From: Clostridiales bacterium
Lineage (GTDB): Bacteria > Bacillota > Clostridia > Peptostreptococcales > Anaerovoracaceae
Reading direction: 5' to 3'
Length of the DNA: 33,462 nucleotides
NCBI GenBank assembly: GCA_028725765.1
Contig: JAQYRL010000039.1
Location: forward strand, 1-33,462
The notes beneath the pieces were generated by a model that saw only the letters and a program-made list of their open reading frames with translations, was not told where the DNA came from and ran no database searches. Within the stretch, counting starts at the first letter, position 1, and each line of letters begins with the position of its first letter. Position numbers and translations under genes: made by a program. Positions 6,880 through 13,549 of this stretch are shown one piece after another.

Positions 6880-7350
6880 ATGGCTAATACAAACGAAAAA
6901 GACAAAAACATTATCGAACAGACAACTGATAAGGTTCAGGACAAAATCGAAGAAAAGAAGGAAGAAAAAGAAATCGAAAAGAGAACAGACACTCTACAAT
7001 TCGATGACTATGTAATTGAAAAGATTGCAGCGATTGCTGCTAGAGATATCCCTGGCGTTCTTGAGCTCAAGGGTGGCTTCTTTTCAGGAATCACAGAAGC
7101 ATTTGCTTCAAGCACGGATACCAACACTCAAGGCGTTAGCGTTGAAGTTGACGAAAACAATGTAGTAGTTGATCTAAAGGCAATTTTAGAATATGAACAA
7201 AGCGCTCCTAGAATCTTTACAAAGGTAAAAGATACTATTAAAGAAAAGGTTCGCGAAATGACTGGTCTTAATGTAACTTCAGTTAACATGAAGGTTAGCG
7301 ACATTATGACTGAAAAAGAATACAGACAGGCTCAGTCTAAAGAACAATAA
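6880..7350 (+). CDS. asp23: Asp23/Gls24 family envelope stress response protein
   Basis: A 156-residue soluble protein with a highly charged, probably coiled-coil N terminus (about residues 1-40), then the Asp23 (DUF322) domain from LQFDDYVIEKIAAIAARDIPGV to the SVNMKVSDIM region. Asp23 proteins are abundant, line the inner face of the membrane through AmaP and respond to cell envelope stress. The start follows AATGGAGG with good spacing. The gene has its own candidate promoter and a terminator 54 bp downstream. Membership is clear; the specific stress signal in this organism is not. Confidence 0.9.
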   Translation: MANTNEKDKNIIEQTTDKVQDKIEEKKEEKEIEKRTDTLQFDDYVIEKIAAIAARDIPGVLELKGGFFSGITEAFASSTDTNTQGVSVEVDENNVVVDLKAILEYEQSAPRIFTKVKDTIKEKVREMTGLNVTSVNMKVSDIMTEKEYRQAQSKEQ

Positions 7351-7403
7351 AGAGATATTGTTTCAAACATTCTCTAATATTAAAGAGCGAAAGTGAATTA
7401 TAG

Positions 7404-7454
7404 TACAAAAAAGCTGTGCGACACTAAACTTGTGTTCACGGCTTTTTTTGTTGC
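7404..7454. terminator. Bidirectional terminator, copy 1 of a 51-nt direct repeat
   Basis: AAGCTGTGCGACAC...GTGTTCACGGCTT folds as an imperfect long stem with a T-run on each strand (CTTTTTTT on plus, CTTTTTTG on minus). It serves asp23 (plus) and doc (minus), which converge here. Its 51 nt recur at 8234-8284 with 5 differences. Confidence 0.8.
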
Positions 7455-7488
7455 TCTGTAATAATTCCCAACATACATTATTTGTATA

Positions 7489-7866
7489 TTATACTTGATG
7501 TTTATCAATCCATTGATAAAGATCACTCTCGTTAGCTTGGCTTGAAGCAACTTTCAAAATTATATCAATCAATTCTTCATCCTCGTAAGACAGCATCATC
7601 CCATTTAATGAAAGAAATATCAGCATTGCATGTGTAGCAATTCGCTTATTGCCATCAACAAACGGATGGTTTTTAATAAGACCATATGCTAAACGTGTAG
7701 CTTTATCAAGTATGGATGGAAAAAGTTCACAATCATCAAAAGTTTGGAGTGGCAATTTAACAGCGGAATCAAGCATGCCTTCATCTCTTATTCCGGAATA
7801 TCCGCCACTAGTTTCAATCAAAACATGATGAAGTTTAACAATCTGATCTTTGGTCAGATATTTCAT
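7489..7866 (-). CDS. doc: Doc-type toxin (death on curing, Fic fold)
   Basis: A 125-residue protein matching Doc, the kinase-like Fic relative that phosphorylates EF-Tu and stops translation. The core reads HPFVDGNKRIA (His67 to Arg75), the Doc form of the Fic motif with Lys in place of the usual Gly, and the N terminus YLTKDQIVKLHHVLIE is typical. Length and motif are intact, so an active toxin is likely. Its ATG overlaps the antitoxin stop by 4 bases (ATGA), which implies translational coupling. It ends about 35 bp before a bidirectional terminator. Confidence 0.93.
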   Translation of the reverse strand: MKYLTKDQIVKLHHVLIETSGGYSGIRDEGMLDSAVKLPLQTFDDCELFPSILDKATRLAYGLIKNHPFVDGNKRIATHAMLIFLSLNGMMLSYEDEELIDIILKVASSQANESDLYQWIDKHQV

Positions 7867-8105
7867 TTTGCTAACTCCTCATAGACCTTCTTGTTTCTTT
7901 GTATTAACATATCGGACAATGCCATAACTTCATCGTCTGCAGGAGTGCAAATTTCTTCAGTTTTTGGAAATTCAAAAATTACATAACGCGGAGAATTATT
8001 TTTTAGAATTACTGCTGAACCATATTTATCCACAAGACGAGCTACTTTAGAAAAGTTTTGATTTGCTTCTGAAATAGAAACAAGTGTATCTGTATTTACA
8101 TTCAT
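7863..8105 (-). CDS. phd: Phd/YefM-type antitoxin
   Basis: An 80-residue protein with a Phd-like DNA-binding N terminus (SISEANQNFSKVARLVDKYGSAVILKNNSPRYVI) and an acidic, probably flexible C-terminal tail that would bind and block Doc. Two ATGs occur in tandem (8111 and 8105). AAGGAGG is only 2 bases from the first but 8 from the second, so I choose 8105. The promoter upstream has an inverted repeat on its -35, which fits autorepression by the antitoxin and its complex with Doc. Confidence 0.88.
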   Translation of the reverse strand: MNVNTDTLVSISEANQNFSKVARLVDKYGSAVILKNNSPRYVIFEFPKTEEICTPADDEVMALSDMLIQRNKKVYEELAK

Positions 8106-8128
8106 ATTCATAACCTCCTTCTGAAAAG

Positions 8129-8162
8129 ATTATACTATAAATACTAGGATAAATCAATCCTA
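8129..8162 (-). promoter_or_regulatory. phd-doc promoter with operator-like inverted repeat
   Basis: On the minus strand, -35 TTGATT (8157-8152), 17 bp and -10 TATAAT (8134-8129) form a good sigma-70 promoter. A perfect inverted repeat TAGGAT-AAATCA-ATCCTA (8145-8162) covers the -35. An autorepressor site is inferred. Confidence 0.65.
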
Positions 8163-8190
8163 ATTATTTGACATATAAGGAGGCACATTT

Positions 8191-8199
8191 ATGCGATAA
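8191..8199 (+). other. Minimal frame ATG-CGA-TAA behind an ideal RBS
   Basis: AAGGAGG (8177-8183) stands 7 bases before ATG CGA TAA, and TTGACA lies at 8168-8173. It encodes only Met-Arg. It may be the stub of a deleted gene, a minimal leader, or chance. It lies between the phd promoter and the second terminator copy. Confidence 0.3.
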
Positions 8200-8233
8200 A
8201 CTCTGTGTCATTAGCTATAAAATACATTTTAAT

Positions 8234-8284
8234 TACAAAAATGCTGTGCGACACTAGCCTTGTGTGCACAGCTTTTTTTGTTGC
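8234..8284. terminator. Bidirectional terminator, copy 2 of the 51-nt direct repeat
   Basis: GCTGTGCGACAC...GTGTGCACAGC pairs well, with CTTTTTTT on the plus strand and ATTTTTG on the minus strand. It ends the PPOX-like gene (stop at 8288) and shields phd-doc from upstream read-through. It matches 7404-7454 at 46 of 51 positions. Confidence 0.8.
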
Positions 8285-8287
8285 AAT

Positions 8288-8764
8288 TTATTTCTCCTGT
8301 ACTTCCTTACCTGTCATGTGCTCAATGTCTATCTCAAACATCTGAGTTGCCTTCCCGTCTGCCTTAATTTCGTCAAGAACCATTTCTTCCCTAGGGTAAT
8401 ATTTCATCGCAAAGTCTTTGAGTCTCTTCATGGCATTTTGCTTGTCGTCGATTAATTGGCACCTTCCGAAAATAACCACGCTCCGCATATATGGTGCCCA
8501 TGCTTCTTCTCTAATCATTTCGCTTCCTATGACCGTAAAGCAAACCTTGTATGATGATTTTAGACAATCAACCTTATATCCTGCCTTAGCCCCATGGAAA
8601 AATATTTTTCCCTCAGTTTCATCATAAAAATAATTTACAGGTATGGCATAAGGATAACCGTCATCCCCATTCATCGCTAAAATCCCGCGCCTTGAGTTCT
8701 TTAACAACTCTTTTGCTTCTGCCTGATTAATTTCATTTTTAATTTTTCTGATCTTTCTAAACAT
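8288..8764 (-). CDS. Pyridoxamine 5'-phosphate oxidase-like flavoprotein (NimA-type)
   Basis: A 158-residue protein of the FMN-binding split-barrel superfamily, close in style to NimA-like members: MFRKIRKIKNEINQAEAKELLKNSRRGILAMNGDDGYPYAIPVNYFYD, then KIFFHGAKAGYKVDCLK and a VVIFGRCQLIDD strand. Such proteins bind FMN and some reduce nitro compounds. The substrate here is not known, and drug resistance should not be assumed from the family alone. It starts 8 bp after rpoZ on the same strand and is probably the last gene of the gmk-rpoZ transcript, ended by the repeat terminator. Confidence 0.82.
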   Translation of the reverse strand: MFRKIRKIKNEINQAEAKELLKNSRRGILAMNGDDGYPYAIPVNYFYDETEGKIFFHGAKAGYKVDCLKSSYKVCFTVIGSEMIREEAWAPYMRSVVIFGRCQLIDDKQNAMKRLKDFAMKYYPREEMVLDEIKADGKATQMFEIDIEHMTGKEVQEK

Positions 8765-8772
8765 AGAAATGC

Positions 8773-8961
8773 CTACTTCTCGTATGTAATAATGTCCTCA
8801 GCAATCTCAGCAGCTGCAAGCGTCACTGGCTTGTTGCTCTCAGTTTGCGTCAAAATAGGATATCCATTAACGATGTCCCTAGCCCTCTTAGCAGCCAAAA
8901 TCACAAGCGTATACCTGCTATCAACCTTATCTCTTGTCTGATTTACAGATGGATATAACAT
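8773..8961 (-). CDS. rpoZ: DNA-directed RNA polymerase omega subunit
   Basis: A 62-residue protein, matching short Firmicutes omega: MLYPSVNQTRDKVDSRYTLVILAAKRARDIV, then the KPVTLAAAEIAEDI helix that contacts beta prime. Omega helps RNA polymerase assembly. GAGGAGGAAG lies just before the ATG. Its place directly after gmk is the usual gmk-rpoZ arrangement of many bacteria. Confidence 0.93.
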   Translation of the reverse strand: MLYPSVNQTRDKVDSRYTLVILAAKRARDIVNGYPILTQTESNKPVTLAAAEIAEDIITYEK

Positions 8962-9027
8962 TTAATCTTCCTCCTCATAGTTATTACAAATCGTCTAAAT
9001 TCCATTACTCAGGTTCTTCAAAATCGC

Positions 9028-9651
9028 TTAATTATCATTTTCAAAACTATTCAAAATCGCCTCAATATCCGAAGAAACCTTCGAATGCTCAGCGATTATT
9101 ATCGATTTCACCCTATTTACCGCTTCCTGCACTTCCCCATTAACAACACAGTAGTCATACTGAGCCATGTATGAAAGTTCACCCAAAGCCTTGCTCATCC
9201 TGAGGTCAATCACCTCTTTTGTTTCAGAACCCCTTCCGGTAATCCTTCTGCGAAGCTCCGTCATCGAAGGCGGCAAAATAAATATAAACACAGCCTTAGG
9301 AAATGCCTTTTTTACATTCATCGCACCCTGAATATCGATTTCGAGAATCACGTCGTAACCCTCATCCAGTTGATTTAATACCTTCTCCTTTGGCGTGCCA
9401 TAAAAATTCTCATACACCCTCGCATATTCGAGAAAATCACCGTCATCAATCATTTTTTGGAACTCATCTAGTTCAACAAAATAGTAGTTCACGCCATCTA
9501 TTTCACCAGGCCTAGGGTTTCGGGTGGTCGCAGAAACTGATAACTTCACATCTTCGATCTGTGACATAAGCCCCTTGATTATTGTCCCCTTACCTGCACC
9601 CGAAGGTCCTGAAATGACAAAAAGTTTTCCTTTGCTTGAAATATCTTCCAT
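9028..9651 (-). CDS. gmk: Guanylate kinase
   Basis: A 207-residue cytoplasmic enzyme that converts GMP and ATP to GDP and ADP. The P-loop GPSGAGKGT starts at residue 15, the GMP-binding part follows (SATTRNPRPGEIDGVNYYFV), and the lid region carries RRRITGRGSE. Length is standard. I choose 9651 (MEDISSKGK) over 9678, since GAGAGG is 7 bases upstream and the extra nine residues are not conserved in style. It is followed by rpoZ with a 66-bp gap. Confidence 0.96.
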   Translation of the reverse strand: MEDISSKGKLFVISGPSGAGKGTIIKGLMSQIEDVKLSVSATTRNPRPGEIDGVNYYFVELDEFQKMIDDGDFLEYARVYENFYGTPKEKVLNQLDEGYDVILEIDIQGAMNVKKAFPKAVFIFILPPSMTELRRRITGRGSETKEVIDLRMSKALGELSYMAQYDYCVVNGEVQEAVNRVKSIIIAEHSKVSSDIEAILNSFENDN

Positions 9652-9709
9652 TATAACCTCTCTATTTGGGAAATTCAATACTGAGTTAGTTGCAAACGCA
9701 ATACGTCTG

Positions 9710-10816
9710 CTAACTCAGATTATTATCTTGAGCTGCCATCTCTTCCGCATCTGCACGGTCCTTTTCTGCATTCTCCTGCACGAGGGCTATTTTGTTCTCA
9801 TACTTTTCAGCCATATCGCTTCTGCCCTGACTTTTGTAGAGATGCACCAGTTCTTCCATTGCATATAGGTTGGACGGAGAAACCCTCAAGACCGATATGA
9901 ATGCCGCCTCTGCCATGTCTTGCATTTCGATTTCTTTGTATGCAACGCCGAGATAGTACCACATTGGCCAAAATGTTTTGTACTCTTCTCTGTCGGTGTA
10001 CTGCGACAAAATTTCTATGCCCTCACTGTATCTTCCAGACATAACCATATTGTAGCCTTCTTCAATTTTAACTGGCTCTTCAAGCTGTGAAATCCAATCC
10101 TCAGCCTCCTTTATAACACTCAAGAGGTCTTCTTTTTTCTCAGAATCCTGCTCATCTGAATTTCGAATTTCAGCAAGCTCCTTTTCAGCAAGTTTTTTAA
10201 ATTCCTCAAAAGTCAGCTTAGCCTTTATGTATAGACCTAAATTCATATATGCATATCCGAGGTAGTAAAATCCCTCCTTAAACTCTGGTCTCTTGATAGT
10301 TGTCTTCTCAAATGCTTCAATAGCCTCAGCCTTAAATGCGCCAACAAAGGCCTCACTTCCACCCTTCTGATAGGCATCGGCGCAAGCCCTTCCGTAGCAG
10401 TATATTGCATCCACGTTTTCCGGATTTATCAGGAAGGCTGCTCTGAACATTATACAGGCATAATCAAAATCATTTTTTTCTGCAACATCAACGCCCTCTT
10501 GCACGAGATACATTCCAAAATCCAAGCCATAATTCAATTTGATGAATTCAATATAATTATCTCTATATCTAAAATTTGCGTCGCAACCTATTACAAATGC
10601 CATGTTTATGCAAATTTTCTTGATTGAAAGATTGACCATGTCATCTTTACGTACAGGAACAGGCACTCCTGAAAGAATTTCAAAAAACCCGTTTTTCTTG
10701 AGAAAATCATCTGAAAGCTCATCAAAAATATAACTTTCTAAATGACCCACAAGAAATTCGCCTATTCTATCATTAATCTGATTTGTTGTCTCTGTATTTT
10801 GATTTTGATTATTCAA
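9710..10816 (-). CDS. TPR repeat protein
   Basis: A 368-residue, probably cytoplasmic protein without a signal peptide. Helical repeats with TPR character are visible around residues 110-225 (ACIMFRAAFLINPENVDAIYCYGRA; FKEGFYYLGYAYMNLGLYIKAKLTFEEF) and 255-350 (YSEGIEILSQY; MWYYLGVAYKEIEMQDMAEAAFISVLRVSP). TTG at 10816 is the start, with AAGGAG 7 bases upstream. TPR proteins are scaffolds, and no partner can be named. It sits between the radical SAM gene and gmk, with gaps of about 60-80 bp. Confidence 0.8.
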   Translation of the reverse strand: MNNQNQNTETTNQINDRIGEFLVGHLESYIFDELSDDFLKKNGFFEILSGVPVPVRKDDMVNLSIKKICINMAFVIGCDANFRYRDNYIEFIKLNYGLDFGMYLVQEGVDVAEKNDFDYACIMFRAAFLINPENVDAIYCYGRACADAYQKGGSEAFVGAFKAEAIEAFEKTTIKRPEFKEGFYYLGYAYMNLGLYIKAKLTFEEFKKLAEKELAEIRNSDEQDSEKKEDLLSVIKEAEDWISQLEEPVKIEEGYNMVMSGRYSEGIEILSQYTDREEYKTFWPMWYYLGVAYKEIEMQDMAEAAFISVLRVSPSNLYAMEELVHLYKSQGRSDMAEKYENKIALVQENAEKDRADAEEMAAQDNNLS

Positions 10817-10893
10817 ACTATTCTCCTTAACTATTATTAACTGATATTCTTATTGATTTTACATGTGAATATTCGCATATTCATATCAACATC

Positions 10894-11766
10894 CTATAAC
10901 ATCCTGAATCTTTCATCCTTTAATAGTCCCGTGTTTTCCATCGCTATCTTAAGCTGGGCAAGCATCCTCTGCCTGTCTTCTGGCAGATTACCCCTGAGAG
11001 AAATATAATTTGATGCGTGATTCGACCTGAAAACACAAGACTTCTTAGGCATTGCATTTTCTAACAAAAGATAGGTCTCACCGACAACCTGTTCTGGAGT
11101 CAAAAGTGTCATTTCTCCTGACTCGATGTCCTTCATAATAGGGGCAGCAGGATCGAGCATAAGCGTCAAAAGACTGGCATAAGATGCGTTCATCTCCGTT
11201 ATCATTTTACCTGTTGCAATCGCATGGTCCTCCCATCCCTCAAGGCCTGCAAGCCCTGAAATGAATGTTACCGACATCTTGATCCCAACTCTCTCAGCCT
11301 TCTTTACCGCATCGATCTGCTCCCTAACCGTGACATCCTTGTGGATTTTATCTAGAACAGCTTGACTCCCCGATTCGGCACCCATGTAAATCATCTCCAT
11401 GCCCGCATCAAGAAGCTCCTTTAGTTCCTCATCGGATTTGCGATTGATATCTCTTGCTGTTCCATAAACTGACACCCTCTTACACTCTGGAAAAAGCTCT
11501 GCGATCCTTGTGAGAATCCGCATCAACTTCTCGTTTGAAAGACAGAGAGCATCACCATCGCATAAGAATATTTTTTCAACTACAGGATATGCTCTTCTAG
11601 CCATTTCAAGATCTTCAAAAACCTCCTCAATTGGCCTTACTCTGAACTTTTTATCCTTGAACATCGTGCAGAAAGTGCATGTATTATGCGAACAACCTAT
11701 AGTTACCTGAATTAGCAGACTGTAAGCCTCACTAGGCGGTCTATAAATACTGCCCTCATACCTCAT
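10894..11766 (-). CDS. Radical SAM protein of unknown substrate
   Basis: A 290-residue enzyme with an N-terminal 4Fe-4S site GCSHNTCTFC (Cys25, Cys30, Cys33), an unusual CX4CX2C spacing that occurs in an Elp3/MiaB-like branch of radical SAM proteins. The barrel follows, with LCDGDALCLS, a YMGAESGSQ strand and ISGLAGLEGWEDHA. No extra cluster or cobalamin domain is visible. The reaction cannot be deduced. It starts 8 bp after the argS stop with AGGTGG before the ATG, so it is probably co-transcribed with argS. Confidence 0.85.
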   Translation of the reverse strand: MRYEGSIYRPPSEAYSLLIQVTIGCSHNTCTFCTMFKDKKFRVRPIEEVFEDLEMARRAYPVVEKIFLCDGDALCLSNEKLMRILTRIAELFPECKRVSVYGTARDINRKSDEELKELLDAGMEMIYMGAESGSQAVLDKIHKDVTVREQIDAVKKAERVGIKMSVTFISGLAGLEGWEDHAIATGKMITEMNASYASLLTLMLDPAAPIMKDIESGEMTLLTPEQVVGETYLLLENAMPKKSCVFRSNHASNYISLRGNLPEDRQRMLAQLKIAMENTGLLKDERFRML

Positions 11767-11774
11767 AGAACCAC

Positions 11775-13481
11775 CTACATCTTTTCAGGCGCCACAATGC
11801 CTAGAAGTGAAAGCCCCTTGGCAATTGACTCTTTTGTTGCATACACAAGAGCAAGCTTAGCCTTTTTCTCAGCCTCATCGTCCACTAAAATATGCTCATC
11901 GTGGTAGAATCTATTGAATGCTTGAGCAATGTTCACAACGTGTCTTGTTACAATCGAAGGCTCGTATTTTGCACCGGCATCTTTGACAATATCAGGGAAT
12001 TGATAGAGGAGCTTAGCAAGTCTGAAAGCAGCATCACCAGTCAGTTTGCTGTAATCCACGTCAACAAAATACCCATCACAGGCTTCGCCTCTTCTCAATA
12101 GGGAACAAGCCCTTGCGTGGGTGTACTGAACATAAGGTCCTGTCTCACCGTCGAAGTTGAGAACCTTGTCCCAGCTGAAAACATAGTCCTTAATCCTATT
12201 ATTTGAAAGTTCCTGGAAGATTACCGCACCGATTCCAACATCTTTTGCAATTTTATCGATATCTAGACCTTCAGGATTTTTCTCCATTATTATTTCCTTA
12301 GTTTTCTCGATTGACTTATTCAAAACATCCTCGAGGAATACCACTCTACCTTCACGGGTCGACATCGTACCATCCTCAAGACTTACAAGGCCAAATGGTA
12401 CATGAACGCAGCTCCTTGCCCATTCGTATCCAAGCATTTCAATGATTTGAATCCACTGCTGGAAGTGTAGATTCTGTTGTGAAGCTACAACGTAGATATT
12501 CTTATAGAAATCATAGGTTTCTTTCCTATACACTGCAGCAGCTATGTCACGAGTAATATAAAGTGTAGATCCGTCACTCTTGGTAATAAGCGCTACACCG
12601 AGGCCCTTGTCCTCTAGATTGACTATATTGGCACCCTGAGATTCTTCCAAAAGACCCTTGTCCTTAAGCATCTCAACAAATCTAGGCATTTTGTCGGAGT
12701 AGAAGCTCTCTCCCTTGTATGAGTCAAACTCTATTCCGAGCATATTGTAAACTCTGTTAAATTCCTTTAGAGACTCATCCCTGAACCACTGCCAAAGTTT
12801 AACTTCCTCTTCTTCGCCGTGCTCAAGCTTTGTAAATGTTGCACGAGCTTCATCATCAAGGCTAGGATCGTTCTCAACTTCTTCGTGGAACTTAGTATAG
12901 TAATGAAGCAAAGTCTGGATAGGCTGTGCCTTAACCTCTTCTTCATTTCCCCAGTGCCTATATGCAACTATCATCTTGCCGAACTGCGTGCCGTAGTCGC
13001 CGAGATGATTGATTCTTACAACATCATAGCCAAGTGCTTTGTATATGAGGTTGATTGAATTACCAATAACAGTTGATCTGATGTGCCCTATGTGGAAAGG
13101 CTTTGCGATATTTGGTGATGAAAACTCGACGATTACAGTTTTTCCCTGACCCTCATCAGAATTTGCGAAATCTCCACCCTCTTCGATAATCTCTCCAACT
13201 ACGTGAGAAAGCAAATCCTCCTTTGACAGAAACATGTTGACATATGCATTCACCTGCTCAACCTTCTCGAACATTTTGTTCTCAGAAAGTTTCTCTGCTA
13301 TTCCTTTTGCAATCAGCGGAGGTGCCTTCCTCATAACCTTGGCTAATTTGAAACAAGGCAGAGCAAAATCACCCATATCCTCTTTTGCAGGTACTTCAAG
13401 CATTTCAAAGATTTCCTCCTTGGATAGTCCTTCAATAATTTCGTCCAATATTTTCGCTATCTCTTCTCTATAATTTATCAT
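11775..13481 (-). CDS. argS: Arginyl-tRNA synthetase
   Basis: A 568-residue class I aminoacyl-tRNA synthetase that charges tRNA-Arg. It has the N-terminal Add-1 type domain (to about residue 105), the HIGH motif as FHIGH (130-133) in SSPNIAKPFHIGHIRST, the KMSKS counterpart GTMSTREGRVV, and a C-terminal DALR-type anticodon domain with the ArgS end LSLLGIVAPEKM. AAGGAGAAG precedes the ATG. No T-box leader is visible in the 68-bp gap upstream. Confidence 0.97.
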   Translation of the reverse strand: MINYREEIAKILDEIIEGLSKEEIFEMLEVPAKEDMGDFALPCFKLAKVMRKAPPLIAKGIAEKLSENKMFEKVEQVNAYVNMFLSKEDLLSHVVGEIIEEGGDFANSDEGQGKTVIVEFSSPNIAKPFHIGHIRSTVIGNSINLIYKALGYDVVRINHLGDYGTQFGKMIVAYRHWGNEEEVKAQPIQTLLHYYTKFHEEVENDPSLDDEARATFTKLEHGEEEEVKLWQWFRDESLKEFNRVYNMLGIEFDSYKGESFYSDKMPRFVEMLKDKGLLEESQGANIVNLEDKGLGVALITKSDGSTLYITRDIAAAVYRKETYDFYKNIYVVASQQNLHFQQWIQIIEMLGYEWARSCVHVPFGLVSLEDGTMSTREGRVVFLEDVLNKSIEKTKEIIMEKNPEGLDIDKIAKDVGIGAVIFQELSNNRIKDYVFSWDKVLNFDGETGPYVQYTHARACSLLRRGEACDGYFVDVDYSKLTGDAAFRLAKLLYQFPDIVKDAGAKYEPSIVTRHVVNIAQAFNRFYHDEHILVDDEAEKKAKLALVYATKESIAKGLSLLGIVAPEKM

Positions 13482-13549
13482 ATCTTCTCCTTATATTACG
13501 GTCTATTACGATATTGCGATATCTAACATTTTCTTATAAATTCCCTAAG

